Shown: positions 7,924 through 14,142 of the stretch, one piece after another
How the letters are laid out: each line of letters begins with the position of its first letter
How positions within the stretch are numbered: the stretch's first letter is position 1
NCBI GenBank assembly: GCA_002705575.1
Contig: PAHI01000050.1
Span: 1-40,592 of the forward strand
From: Fidelibacterota bacterium
Lineage (GTDB): Bacteria; Marinisomatota; Marinisomatia; SCGC-AAA003-L08; GCA-002719095
DNA: 40,592 nucleotides
Reading direction: 5' to 3'
Program-made: the position numbers and the translations under genes
Notes under the pieces: model-generated
Databases searched by the model: none
What the model was told of the DNA's origin: nothing
What the model saw: only the letters and a program-made list of their open reading frames with translations

Positions 7924-8223
7924 ATGGAAACAATAGGATATATTTCAGGGATCATGTTAGCATTGTGTGGGTTACCAGAAGCAGTCAGGTCTATTAAAAA
8001 TAAAAGGTGTGACATTGGATGGGGCTTTTTACTATTATGGCTTGGAGGCGAAGTAGGGCTTTTAGTTTATGAGCTTCAGACAATGGCAATGCCTAGATTA
8101 ATAAATTATGGATTGAATATAGTGTTTATTAGTATTATGATTTACTGGAAACTTAAAGTTAATAAATGTGATTTTTGTATTAAACCTTGCGGTAATGCTT
8201 GGTGTGTAACAAAGGAAAAATAA
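7924..8223 (+). CDS. SemiSWEET/PQ-loop-like membrane protein
   Basis: A 99-residue protein with three hydrophobic helices (about 4-22, 32-50 and 58-78) arranged like bacterial SemiSWEET sugar carriers: IGYISGIMLALCGLPEAV at the start, with the PQ motif changed to PE, then a basic loop, GFLLLWLGGEVGLLVYE, and a third helix ending YWKLK. SemiSWEETs dimerise to pass small solutes across the inner membrane. The C-terminal 20 residues add a four-cysteine motif (C-x2-C-x3-C-x4-C) not typical of the family. ATG 7924 has an AAGGAA site; a TTG at 7867 would add 19 residues and has its own AGGAG site. The substrate is unknown. Confidence 0.72.
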   Translation: METIGYISGIMLALCGLPEAVRSIKNKRCDIGWGFLLLWLGGEVGLLVYELQTMAMPRLINYGLNIVFISIMIYWKLKVNKCDFCIKPCGNAWCVTKEK

Positions 8224-8409
8224 ATGTCTAAGTTAGATGAGGATACTTTATCAGAAGTAATTAAGAATATTTTGGAAAGAGATGAGTTTGAGGGTGCCGA
8301 CGAAATAACTACTATGGGTATTATTGATATTATAGAAAGTAGTATTGTAAACTATAATGAATTAACAAAAAAGAAAGTAAACAGAAAGTATAAAAATAGG
8401 GGCAAATAA
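8224..8409 (+). CDS. Small acidic protein, unknown
   Basis: A 61-residue protein with an acidic, helical first half (residues 1-45) and a basic tail (KKKVNRKYKNRGK). It starts directly after the previous stop with an AAGGAA site and its stop overlaps the next ATG, so it is translated with its neighbours. No family is recognised. Confidence 0.65.
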   Translation: MSKLDEDTLSEVIKNILERDEFEGADEITTMGIIDIIESSIVNYNELTKKKVNRKYKNRGK

Positions 8410-8639
8410 TGAGTAATACAAGAAAGAAAGCTGGGCGTAAAATTACTTTGCGAAACAGAAAAAAGAAAGGTAAACCAGTTAATATAAAGAAAATTGAAAC
8501 ATTGGAGGAGGCATTAGAGAGAGGAATAAAAATAGAAACTTTAACGCCGATCTCTCATCAAGATAAATTAAACAAAGTGAATGCGGCAATAACTAAACAG
8601 TATAGAATGGAAATTAGAAAAAATGGAGTTATTGAATGA
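8409..8639 (+). CDS. Small basic protein, unknown
   Basis: A 76-residue protein whose first 28 residues are almost all Lys/Arg/Gly/Asn (about 15 basic residues), followed by an amphipathic segment. The basic head suggests nucleic-acid binding, but no motif identifies it. The start overlaps the preceding stop (TAATG), and the stop overlaps the next start (ATGA). Confidence 0.65.
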   Translation: MSNTRKKAGRKITLRNRKKKGKPVNIKKIETLEEALERGIKIETLTPISHQDKLNKVNAAITKQYRMEIRKNGVIE

Positions 8640-8857
8640 AAAAGTTACTATTAATTTTATTTATGGTAGGGTGCGGTGCTAAACCTATAATACCTGAAAG
8701 AATTACAGTAGATGCCCCAGAGGAGATTACTGTAAAGCATGAAATCTCATGGTCATTTGTAGATGAGTATTGTACCAATATAGCAGCAACAAACAATCAA
8801 CTAGAGGAGTGTGTGAATGAGTTTATTGAAAAATTCACGGTCAAGATCGATGTGTAA
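8636..8857 (+). CDS. Small lipoprotein
   Basis: A 73-residue protein with a type II signal: MKKLLLILFMVGC, with cleavage expected before Cys13. The mature part is about 61 residues, acidic, with a beta-like segment ERITVDAPEEITVKHEISW and two more Cys. In phages, such early lipoproteins may act in superinfection exclusion or as outer spanins; with no inner spanin seen and the gene lying in the early unit, exclusion is the better guess, but unproven. Confidence 0.7.
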   Translation: MKKLLLILFMVGCGAKPIIPERITVDAPEEITVKHEISWSFVDEYCTNIAATNNQLEECVNEFIEKFTVKIDV

Positions 8858-9086
8858 TTGCGCAATAGGTGCAATGAGAGAATGTAAAGCAAAAAGTGGA
8901 AAGGTTTATAAATATACAGAAGAAGACGTCATAAGAACGTGGCGTGTAATAACAAAAACAGAAGAGGGATTGTGTCCAGATTGTGGATACTACCCATTGG
9001 AGGTACCGTATGACAGAGTTAGAGAAAATGTTACTGGGGTTCAAGCAAGTATGGGAACTAGAAAAAGAGGCAAGGGAAAAGGCTAG
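8817..9086 (+). CDS. Small cysteine-rich protein, possible zinc ribbon
   Basis: An 89-residue protein with CNC at residues 13-15, another Cys at 23 and CPDCG near 53-57, which could form a small zinc-binding fold. The central YTEEDVIRTWRVI looks helical and the C-terminus is Gly/Lys/Arg rich. An AGAGGAG site seven bases before ATG 8817 supports this start, which overlaps the lipoprotein gene by 41 bases; ATG 8850 has no ribosome site. No family is recognised. Confidence 0.6.
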   Translation: MSLLKNSRSRSMCNCAIGAMRECKAKSGKVYKYTEEDVIRTWRVITKTEEGLCPDCGYYPLEVPYDRVRENVTGVQASMGTRKRGKGKG

Positions 9087-9165
9087 AAAGGAATTGGAAG
9101 AATCTCTATTTCAACCTGAATCAGATAAGAGTCCCCAAGATTCTTTGAAGAGTGAAGAGAAGTAA
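9010..9165 (+). CDS. Short charged helical protein
   Basis: A 51-residue protein, almost entirely a predicted charged helix (residues 2-32, alternating Glu and Lys/Arg) with a polar tail. The start at 9010 has a GGAGGT site five bases upstream; an earlier in-frame ATG at 8983 does not. It lies inside the end of the previous gene in another frame, and its last 83 bases are antisense to the end of the resolvase gene. Unknown function. Confidence 0.5.
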   Translation: MTELEKMLLGFKQVWELEKEAREKARKELEESLFQPESDKSPQDSLKSEEK

Positions 9166-9538
9166 TGAATTTATCATCTATATTTATATTAGATATTATA
9201 ATGTCGTTGATAAGTCTACCATTATATCTTTCTTCAAAAATGTTGTCTTGCACTAACTTTTCAATGTTAGTTAAGTCCATAGACCGCTTGGATATGCCGC
9301 CGGCTTTGGTGAGGAGAATTGACTTTGGATAATAAAAATGATAAGATACTGCTAAAGAGTGTTTTTTGGAGTCAAATTTCTCTGTTATCTTTGCCATTAG
9401 TTTTTGAATCTTTGGATCTTGGAGTTGAAGAAGAAAGTTCTCTCTCCATTGTCTACACTCTTTTGTTAATTGTCTGTTTCTGTAATATGCTTTATTTATG
9501 GAATAGGGAGGAGAAATGATTTTAAAAGATATCTTCAT
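9083..9538 (-). CDS. RusA-like Holliday junction resolvase
   Basis: A 151-residue protein on the minus strand inside the plus-strand early unit. RusA traits: an N-terminal strand and PYSINKAYYRN segment (about 11-21), KSILLTKAGG near 75, then SMDLTNIEKLVQDNIF (about 87-102) with the Asp and Asn of the RusA DxxN motif, and NIDDK near 121 as the second acidic cluster. RusA dimers cut branched DNA, here probably clearing replication or recombination intermediates before packaging. There is no ribosome site before ATG 9538, but an extended -10 promoter sits exactly one start-site distance upstream, so it is probably leaderless. The first 23 bases overlap the gene at 9516 head to head. The plus-strand frames here have weaker support. 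Confidence 0.75.
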   Translation of the reverse strand: MKISFKIISPPYSINKAYYRNRQLTKECRQWRENFLLQLQDPKIQKLMAKITEKFDSKKHSLAVSYHFYYPKSILLTKAGGISKRSMDLTNIEKLVQDNIFEERYNGRLINDIIISNINIDDKFITSLHSSKNLGDSYLIQVEIEILPIPF

Positions 9539-9842
9539 GAGGTTATTTTATCACAAAAAGAAAAAGGAGGCAAAAATGATTAACCCTAAAAAAATGGGGG
9601 ATAATGAAAAAAGTATTAAGTTATTAATTAACAATCTGGAAGCTTTGGCTATCAGGTATAAACCTTTTTTGGAGATGTGCCCAACAGAAACGGCTTTTGG
9701 AGAGCTTCAAAACCTTTTGGTACAGAATATAGAGCTTTTGTTGGTGGAAAGGCAGCACGAGGCAATTACGTGTCTTATAAAGGAAGGAAAGGCTAGACCT
9801 GTTACTAATCATTGGTATATTATTAAGGGGAAAAAAGCTTGA
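9516..9842 (+). CDS. Unknown protein with two possible starts
   Basis: A 108-residue frame with two well-supported starts in the same frame: ATG 9516 with AGGGAGGAG three bases before it, and ATG 9576 with AAGGAGG six bases before it (88 residues). The longer form adds a basic, partly hydrophobic 20-residue head (ILKDIFMRLFYHKKKK). The body has two helices with Leu-rich spacing (QNLLVQNIELLLVERQHEAI) and ends in a basic YIIKGKKA. The second ribosome site overlaps the -35 box of the antisense resolvase promoter. The stop overlaps the -35 of the strong promoter at 9839. No family is recognised. Confidence 0.6.
   Translation: MILKDIFMRLFYHKKKKEAKMINPKKMGDNEKSIKLLINNLEALAIRYKPFLEMCPTETAFGELQNLLVQNIELLLVERQHEAITCLIKEGKARPVTNHWYIIKGKKA
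9545..9573 (-). promoter_or_regulatory. Resolvase promoter, extended -10
   Basis: On the minus strand, TTGCCT (9573-9568), a 17-base spacer ending in TGA, then TAAAAT (9550-9545), reading as an extended -10. Six bases later comes the ATG at 9538, the usual position of +1. Confidence 0.6.
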
Positions 9843-9867
9843 CAGAGGGATTACTATATTGTATACT
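9839..9867 (+). promoter_or_regulatory. Strong middle promoter before replication genes
   Basis: TTGACA (9839-9844), a 17-base spacer and TATACT (9862-9867): perfect -35, 5/6 -10 and ideal spacing. The expected start is near 9874. It heads the transcript for the basic peptide and the primase-helicase. Confidence 0.85.
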
Positions 9868-9911
9868 ATTACGTAGAGACTATATAGTACTATATTGTTA
9901 TAACTATATAG
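9852..9911 (+). repeat. Operator-like repeats over and behind the promoter
   Basis: TACTATATTGT occurs twice (9852-9862, overlapping the -10, and 9888-9898), and ACTATATAG, which contains the palindrome CTATATAG, occurs twice (9879-9887 and 9903-9911). The regular placement around the start point suggests binding sites for a regulator, or AT-rich unwinding DNA. No regulator gene is recognised in the genome. Confidence 0.6.
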
Positions 9912-9937
9912 GTAAACACAGATAGGGAGGATAAGTT

Positions 9938-10180
9938 ATGGGATTTATATTTTATATCATGGGAATAATGATTTTGTATGATGCGGCGAAGCCTAGCCCC
10001 ACCACTACTTTTATTGTAAACCATTGTAAAGTGGTTAATAGGGACCAAGCGGGGTTACATATTAGGTGTAAAACAGGACCAAAGAGGACCATGAGAACCA
10101 AAAAGAAAAGGGACCATCGGAACAAAAGGGGACCAGGACCCAGACCAAGACATAGACCTTTGCATAATTACAAAATATAG
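9938..10180 (+). CDS. Basic membrane-anchored peptide, unknown
   Basis: An 80-residue frame with AGGGAGG seven bases before the ATG. Residues 1-16 are hydrophobic (MGFIFYIMGIMILYDA), a possible membrane anchor, and residues 45-75 are rich in Arg, Lys, Gly and Pro (for example RGPGPRPRHRP). The basic part arises largely from repeated GGACCA units in the DNA (10042-10140), so selection may act on the DNA rather than the protein. It sits between the strong promoter and the primase gene. Function unknown. Confidence 0.5.
   Translation: MGFIFYIMGIMILYDAAKPSPTTTFIVNHCKVVNRDQAGLHIRCKTGPKRTMRTKKKRDHRNKRGPGPRPRHRPLHNYKI
10042..10140 (+). repeat. Cluster of GGACC direct repeats (iteron-like)
   Basis: GGACC occurs six times in the same orientation in about 100 bases, starting at 10042, 10076, 10086, 10111, 10130 and 10136 (five followed by A, the last by C), with near copies GAACCA and AGACCA between and after them. 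Spacing is irregular (34, 10, 25, 19, 6). The position is immediately upstream of the primase-helicase gene. Confidence 0.7.
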
Positions 10181-10186
10181 TATAAT
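10160..10186 (+). promoter_or_regulatory. Possible weak promoter before primase gene
   Basis: TTGCAT (10160-10165), a 15-base spacer and a perfect TATAAT (10181-10186). The 12-mer GTATAATATAAA (10180-10191) is identical to 16352-16363, suggesting a shared middle-promoter core. The short spacer lowers confidence, and the predicted start would fall in the leader just before the AGGGAGG site. Confidence 0.4.
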
Positions 10187-10206
10187 ATAAATTTATAGGG
10201 AGGAAT

Positions 10207-12312
10207 ATGAATATATATAAGCATCATGCGCCCAAATTTCTAAATAAAGGGTACTCTGTTATACCAGATAGAGGAGGGCAGAAATTACCTGCTATCAAGG
10301 AATGGAGTAAATACTGTAATCAGCATCCTACTCAGGAAGAGTTTAATGAATGGAGTCATAACTTACCTAGTACTAATATTTCTGTATGTTTGGGAGAAGC
10401 ATCAGGAATTGTAGCACTAGATTTGGATTGCACAGATGACGCAGTAATTGATCTTATTAAACATATGCTTCCTCCCTCTCCAGTTGAAAAGAAGGGAACC
10501 AAGGGTTGGACTAGATTTTACAAGTACTTACAAGGTCAGAAAACAGAACTAGTAAAGCATAATGGAGAAGTTGTCATAGAACTTTTGTCCACAGGCAAGA
10601 AAACTACTATTCCTCCTAGTCAGTTGAAAGGTCTGAATTATGAATGGACTGGCGAAAAAGAACTATGGGAACTTTCTCCTTCTGACTTACCTACCATACC
10701 TATAAACCTTTTAGCCCAAATTAGGAGTAAACTAACCCAGCATTTTCCTGATTCATATATAGAAGGAACTAATATAGTTAATGGTAGAAATGATGAAATG
10801 AAACAGCTAATTGTTAAATTACAAGGTAGTGGGAACACAGTTGATGATATTATAAAGGAAATGATAAAGTTAGATGAAACTTTTAACAATTCTTTATTCT
10901 CAGATCCTACTGAAAACCACCACACTGAAAAATATACAAATGCTGGAAGATTTTATTTTTCTGTATTAAACTCAATTAACAAAGAAAATTTGATTAAAAA
11001 GAAAGTTTATGATATACCTATATTATCAACTTCTGTAAGTGAGCCAGATAAGGAGGCACTTTTAGTGGGAAAGTTACAAAGCAAGGGAATAAACGTAATG
11101 CCAAAGGCAGATTTACCTACACCAATAGGTGCCCTTGCTGTAATTCAGAATTGGATATTGGATAATTCATATATTAAGCAGCCTGCATTTGCTTTTTCTG
11201 CAGCTCTGTCAGTATTGGCAGTTGCTATAAGTAGAAAATTTGTTTTTGAAGGAGTATGCTCTAACATGTATATATTAAATATTGCACCATCTGGGGCAGG
11301 AAAGGATGCGCCACAACAAAAGGTCAAGGAAATATTTTTTGATATTAAAAAAGACCACTTACTAGGTGCAGGGGATTATGTTAGTGATGCTTCTCTTACA
11401 GACAGCTTGGGTAGTAATGTAGTAAGGTTAGATATCATTGATGAGGCGTCAGGACTATTAAAATGTGTTAACCAAGGAGGGGCAACATATAATAATAAGA
11501 TGGCAGACATTTTAGCAGAATTGTATACATCTTCAAACTCTAAATTTTTAGGTAGACAAACTGCAGCGGGAAGACAGGGAGAGGCTTACCGTCCAAATGT
11601 TAACTTACTTTGCTCAACTACTCCTGCAGGTTTTTCAGAGGGAGTAACAATGAAATCTTTAGAGAAGGGATTACTAGGAAGGTTTCTCTTTTTTAAAGGT
11701 GACTATGATGCTCCAGCTAACAGAGTTAAAGCACCCACTAAACTACCACAAAATGTATTAGATATGATAGATCATTGGTGCGGCTTTAAGCCCAGCGGGG
11801 GCAACCAACTAGCTGGAATTACTCAGGAATTTCACCTAATTGAGGCAACCCCAGCAGCTCATGAAGCTTTAGAAAAAGTATTTAGACATTTTGATGACAT
11901 GAGAAGAAGTACAGATCCTACTCATTCTTTACTACCTTTAATAAGCAGGATGTATCAACAAATGTTAAAAATAATTATGGTACATGCTGTGTCTAGATGC
12001 AATAAAGAATTACCTGTAGTAAATGAAGTAGATGTAGAATTTGGGCATAAAGCTATATTATATATTTTTAATGTTGCTAGAGAATTAATTTCTGACAATG
12101 TATTTTCTGGTTCTATGGAAAAAAATGTAATGAAGGTATATAATATAATTAAAGCTGCGGGAGCAGAAGGAATTAGCAGGAAACAAATTTATAGAAAAAC
12201 AAGGAACTTAACCAAAATGGTAAGGGATAACATTTATAATGATCTATTAGCTAATGAACAAATAGAGCAGTATAACAACAAAATGAGAATATTAAATGAT
12301 ACTAGGAATTAA
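10207..12312 (+). CDS. Primase-polymerase/helicase fusion
   Basis: A 701-residue replication protein. The N-terminal ~180 residues match the archaeo-eukaryotic PrimPol fold: a basic IPDRGGQKLPAIKEWSKY entry, the catalytic LDLD (Asp72, Asp74), KGTKGWTRFYKY and the GKKTTIPPS signature (130-138). The C-terminal part is a DUF3987-like P-loop ATPase with Walker A APSGAGKD (about 362-369, Asp replacing the usual Ser/Thr) and a Walker B-like VRLDIIDEASGLL (about 405-417), probably unwinding DNA at the fork. The last ~80 residues form a winged-helix-like tail. It should supply both priming and unwinding, since no separate DnaB helicase or DnaG primase is present. The start has AGGGAGG five bases upstream. 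Confidence 0.85.
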   Translation: MNIYKHHAPKFLNKGYSVIPDRGGQKLPAIKEWSKYCNQHPTQEEFNEWSHNLPSTNISVCLGEASGIVALDLDCTDDAVIDLIKHMLPPSPVEKKGTKGWTRFYKYLQGQKTELVKHNGEVVIELLSTGKKTTIPPSQLKGLNYEWTGEKELWELSPSDLPTIPINLLAQIRSKLTQHFPDSYIEGTNIVNGRNDEMKQLIVKLQGSGNTVDDIIKEMIKLDETFNNSLFSDPTENHHTEKYTNAGRFYFSVLNSINKENLIKKKVYDIPILSTSVSEPDKEALLVGKLQSKGINVMPKADLPTPIGALAVIQNWILDNSYIKQPAFAFSAALSVLAVAISRKFVFEGVCSNMYILNIAPSGAGKDAPQQKVKEIFFDIKKDHLLGAGDYVSDASLTDSLGSNVVRLDIIDEASGLLKCVNQGGATYNNKMADILAELYTSSNSKFLGRQTAAGRQGEAYRPNVNLLCSTTPAGFSEGVTMKSLEKGLLGRFLFFKGDYDAPANRVKAPTKLPQNVLDMIDHWCGFKPSGGNQLAGITQEFHLIEATPAAHEALEKVFRHFDDMRRSTDPTHSLLPLISRMYQQMLKIIMVHAVSRCNKELPVVNEVDVEFGHKAILYIFNVARELISDNVFSGSMEKNVMKVYNIIKAAGAEGISRKQIYRKTRNLTKMVRDNIYNDLLANEQIEQYNNKMRILNDTRN

Positions 12313-13084
12313 TGAAATATCAAATGAAGATTATCATAGAGATAGAGAATTTGAATCCTCATCTTCTTTAAAATTATTTTTATTTGATCCAAAATCTTAT
12401 TATAAAAAGTATGTTTTACAGGAGAGAGAGGATGATAAAGAAAAAACTGCGTTTATTTTTGGATCTTATATACATTCTTGTATATTGGAGCCTTCTAAAA
12501 CTACTTCTGAATTCGTGGTTTATGAGGGGGCTAAGCGTTATGGTAAGAAGTATGAAAAGTTTAAAGAGGAAAATCCTAAAAAACAAATCCTCACAGAAAT
12601 TGAAGCCGCCAAAGCAGACTGGATGATAGAAAAATTTGCCAATCATGCAGTTGCTCCAAATCTTATTGCAAATGGACAAGCAGAAAAAACTTTATGTGTA
12701 GAAATAGATGGCATAAAAATAAAAGTTAGAGCTGACTATGTTACCGATAATGCTATACATGATATAAAAACTACATATAGTGGGTTAGATAAAGAAAACG
12801 TATTAACAACTATATTAAAATATAATTATGATTTAAGTGCAGCTTTATATGTTGACGCATTTACACAATGGACAGGAAGAGAACATAGTTTTAATTTTAT
12901 ATTTATGAATAAAAAAGACGGAAGTATTGAAGTGTATAGAGCATCAGATGAATTAATAGCTAATGGTAGAAGAAAATATAAAAAGTCATTAAAAAATTTG
13001 GCAAAAGCCAGAGAATCTGGTATATATTATCAAGAGGGAATACAGGAAATAACCATTCCTCCTTTTTTGGAGTTTGAGCAATGA
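12296..13084 (+). CDS. PD-(D/E)XK exonuclease (RecE/RecB-like)
   Basis: A 262-residue nuclease. It opens with ISNEDYHRDREFESSSSLKLF, the usual entry helix of phage exonucleases in the DUF3799/RecB-like group, followed by FIFGSYIHSCILEP (the conserved G-x-x-x-H). The catalytic core is RADYVTDNAIHDIKTT (Asp at about 144 and 152, Lys154), then the QxxxY-like DLSAALYVDAF helix. Such enzymes resect DNA ends for strand-annealing recombination or process concatemers. It overlaps the primase-helicase end by 17 bases. No single-strand annealing protein of a familiar family follows; the DUF669 protein may fill a DNA-binding role. Confidence 0.82.
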   Translation: MILGINEISNEDYHRDREFESSSSLKLFLFDPKSYYKKYVLQEREDDKEKTAFIFGSYIHSCILEPSKTTSEFVVYEGAKRYGKKYEKFKEENPKKQILTEIEAAKADWMIEKFANHAVAPNLIANGQAEKTLCVEIDGIKIKVRADYVTDNAIHDIKTTYSGLDKENVLTTILKYNYDLSAALYVDAFTQWTGREHSFNFIFMNKKDGSIEVYRASDELIANGRRKYKKSLKNLAKARESGIYYQEGIQEITIPPFLEFEQ

Positions 13085-13332
13085 CATACACAGAAGCAAC
13101 TGAAAAAATTAGAGAAATAAAAAGAGCAATAAGTAAAGTAAAACACCATATAATTGCACAACCTTATTATAATAATGTCCAATGGGTTAATATTATTAAA
13201 ACATTAAAAAAAGAAAAAGAAAGAATAGAAGAATTAATACATAAAGGAGAATTAGATGAAAAAAAAGTAAAAAGTAAACCTATATCTGATACTTATGCTA
13301 AAGAATGGGGTATAGAAGTAATTAAATTGTAG
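13081..13332 (+). CDS. Small basic helical protein, unknown
   Basis: An 83-residue protein, Lys/Glu/Ile rich, with two predicted helices (about 3-22 and 34-55, KTLKKEKERIEELIHKGEL) that could pair as a coiled coil. It starts inside the exonuclease stop (ATGA), so the two are translated together. No family is recognised; a helper to the nuclease is possible from context only. Confidence 0.65.
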   Translation: MTYTEATEKIREIKRAISKVKHHIIAQPYYNNVQWVNIIKTLKKEKERIEELIHKGELDEKKVKSKPISDTYAKEWGIEVIKL

Positions 13333-13340
13333 GAGAAAAT

Positions 13341-13499
13341 ATGAATAAAAGGGAAAGAGATTTAATGAGAGATAAAATGTTTGAAGATTTGCTTGAACTA
13401 GTATCTTTGTTAGTAGAAAATCAAAAAACTATTTTAAAGAAACTTGAAAAAATAGAAAACCCTAAAACAACTAAAAAAACTAAAAGGAGGTTACAGTGA
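13341..13499 (+). CDS. Short coiled-coil protein
   Basis: A 52-residue protein with an AGGAG site five bases before ATG 13341. Residues 4-41 form one predicted charged helix with heptad-like Leu/Val/Ile (DLLELVSLLVENQKTILKKL), then a Lys/Thr-rich tail. The stop overlaps the GTG start of the next gene, whose AAAGGAGG site lies in this gene's last codons. Function unknown, perhaps an oligomerising accessory. Confidence 0.6.
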   Translation: MNKRERDLMRDKMFEDLLELVSLLVENQKTILKKLEKIENPKTTKKTKRRLQ

Positions 13500-13714
13500 G
13501 AATAGATGAAAAAGTTTGGAAACAGGTGGAAAAAAGAGTATTTAATGGAGTAGAACATGATGCAGAGAAGTATGAAAAATTTAGGTTTACTTTCGAAGAA
13601 GTAAGAGAAATTGTTATGCATATGTATAATGAGTATAATATCCAAGTGATAAAAGAGTATGAAGAGTTCATGGATAGAAACCAAAAAGAACGGTACTCTT
13701 TATCAGACCTCTAA
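13496..13714 (+). CDS. Small protein, unknown (GTG start)
   Basis: A 72-residue, mostly helical, acidic protein beginning at GTG 13496, with an AAAGGAGG ribosome site five bases upstream that decides the start. Aromatic and charged residues alternate (FTFEEVREIVMHMYNEYNIQ). It overlaps the previous stop by four bases. No family is recognised. Confidence 0.65.
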   Translation: MRIDEKVWKQVEKRVFNGVEHDAEKYEKFRFTFEEVREIVMHMYNEYNIQVIKEYEEFMDRNQKERYSLSDL

Positions 13715-13728
13715 CAAAAGGAGTTTTT

Positions 13729-14139
13729 ATGGTCGGAGAACAAGTGCAAACTGCCCCTAAACAGGCAAAAGCAAAGGTAGTCCCAGAAGGAGATTATCTA
13801 ATTAAGTTAACTCAACTTCAAAAGAAAGACACAAAAGCAGGAAATGCTACGTATCTTGATGGTACTTTTGAAGTTATTGAAGGAGAGTATGCTGGGAGTA
13901 AGATGTATAAAAAATTCTACATTGATCATCCCAATTTTAAGTGTACTTGGTACAGTAAAAAGAGAGCAGAAGAGCTATTAAAATCTACAGGCGTGGGTAC
14001 GTCAGATGTAAATTTAGGTAAAGACTTTTCTATTCTTGAAAGCTGTGTTAACAAAGCCATAGTAGGCAAAGTTAGTATTAACCCAGGGAAAAATGGGTTC
14101 CCTGACAGGAACGAAATAGACAACTTTATTTCAAGGTAG
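13729..14139 (+). CDS. DUF669 protein, probable ssDNA-binding protein
   Basis: A 136-residue protein fitting the DUF669 pattern: PEGDYLIKLTQLQKKDTKAG (about 19-38), a strand-turn-strand with GTFEVIEGEYAGSKMYKKFYI, and a C-terminal GKDFSILESCVNKAIVGKVS. Proteins of this group sit beside recombination nucleases and polymerases in phages and are thought to act as single-stranded-DNA-binding or recombination helpers. That fits here: the gene lies between the exonuclease and DNA polymerase, and no other SSB is visible. GGAG precedes the ATG by five bases. Confidence 0.75.
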   Translation: MVGEQVQTAPKQAKAKVVPEGDYLIKLTQLQKKDTKAGNATYLDGTFEVIEGEYAGSKMYKKFYIDHPNFKCTWYSKKRAEELLKSTGVGTSDVNLGKDFSILESCVNKAIVGKVSINPGKNGFPDRNEIDNFISR

Positions 14140-14142
14140 GAT

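Noticed and set aside
9319..9519. Plus-strand 66-codon frame opposite the resolvase gene
   Set aside because: It needs a TTG start with a ribosome site only two bases away, and the antisense frame has recognisable RusA motifs. Its stop overlapping the next ATG is noted but weak support.
10042..10140. CRISPR-like array from the repeated GGACC units
   Set aside because: Repeats are only 5-6 bases with irregular spacing and no uniform spacers.
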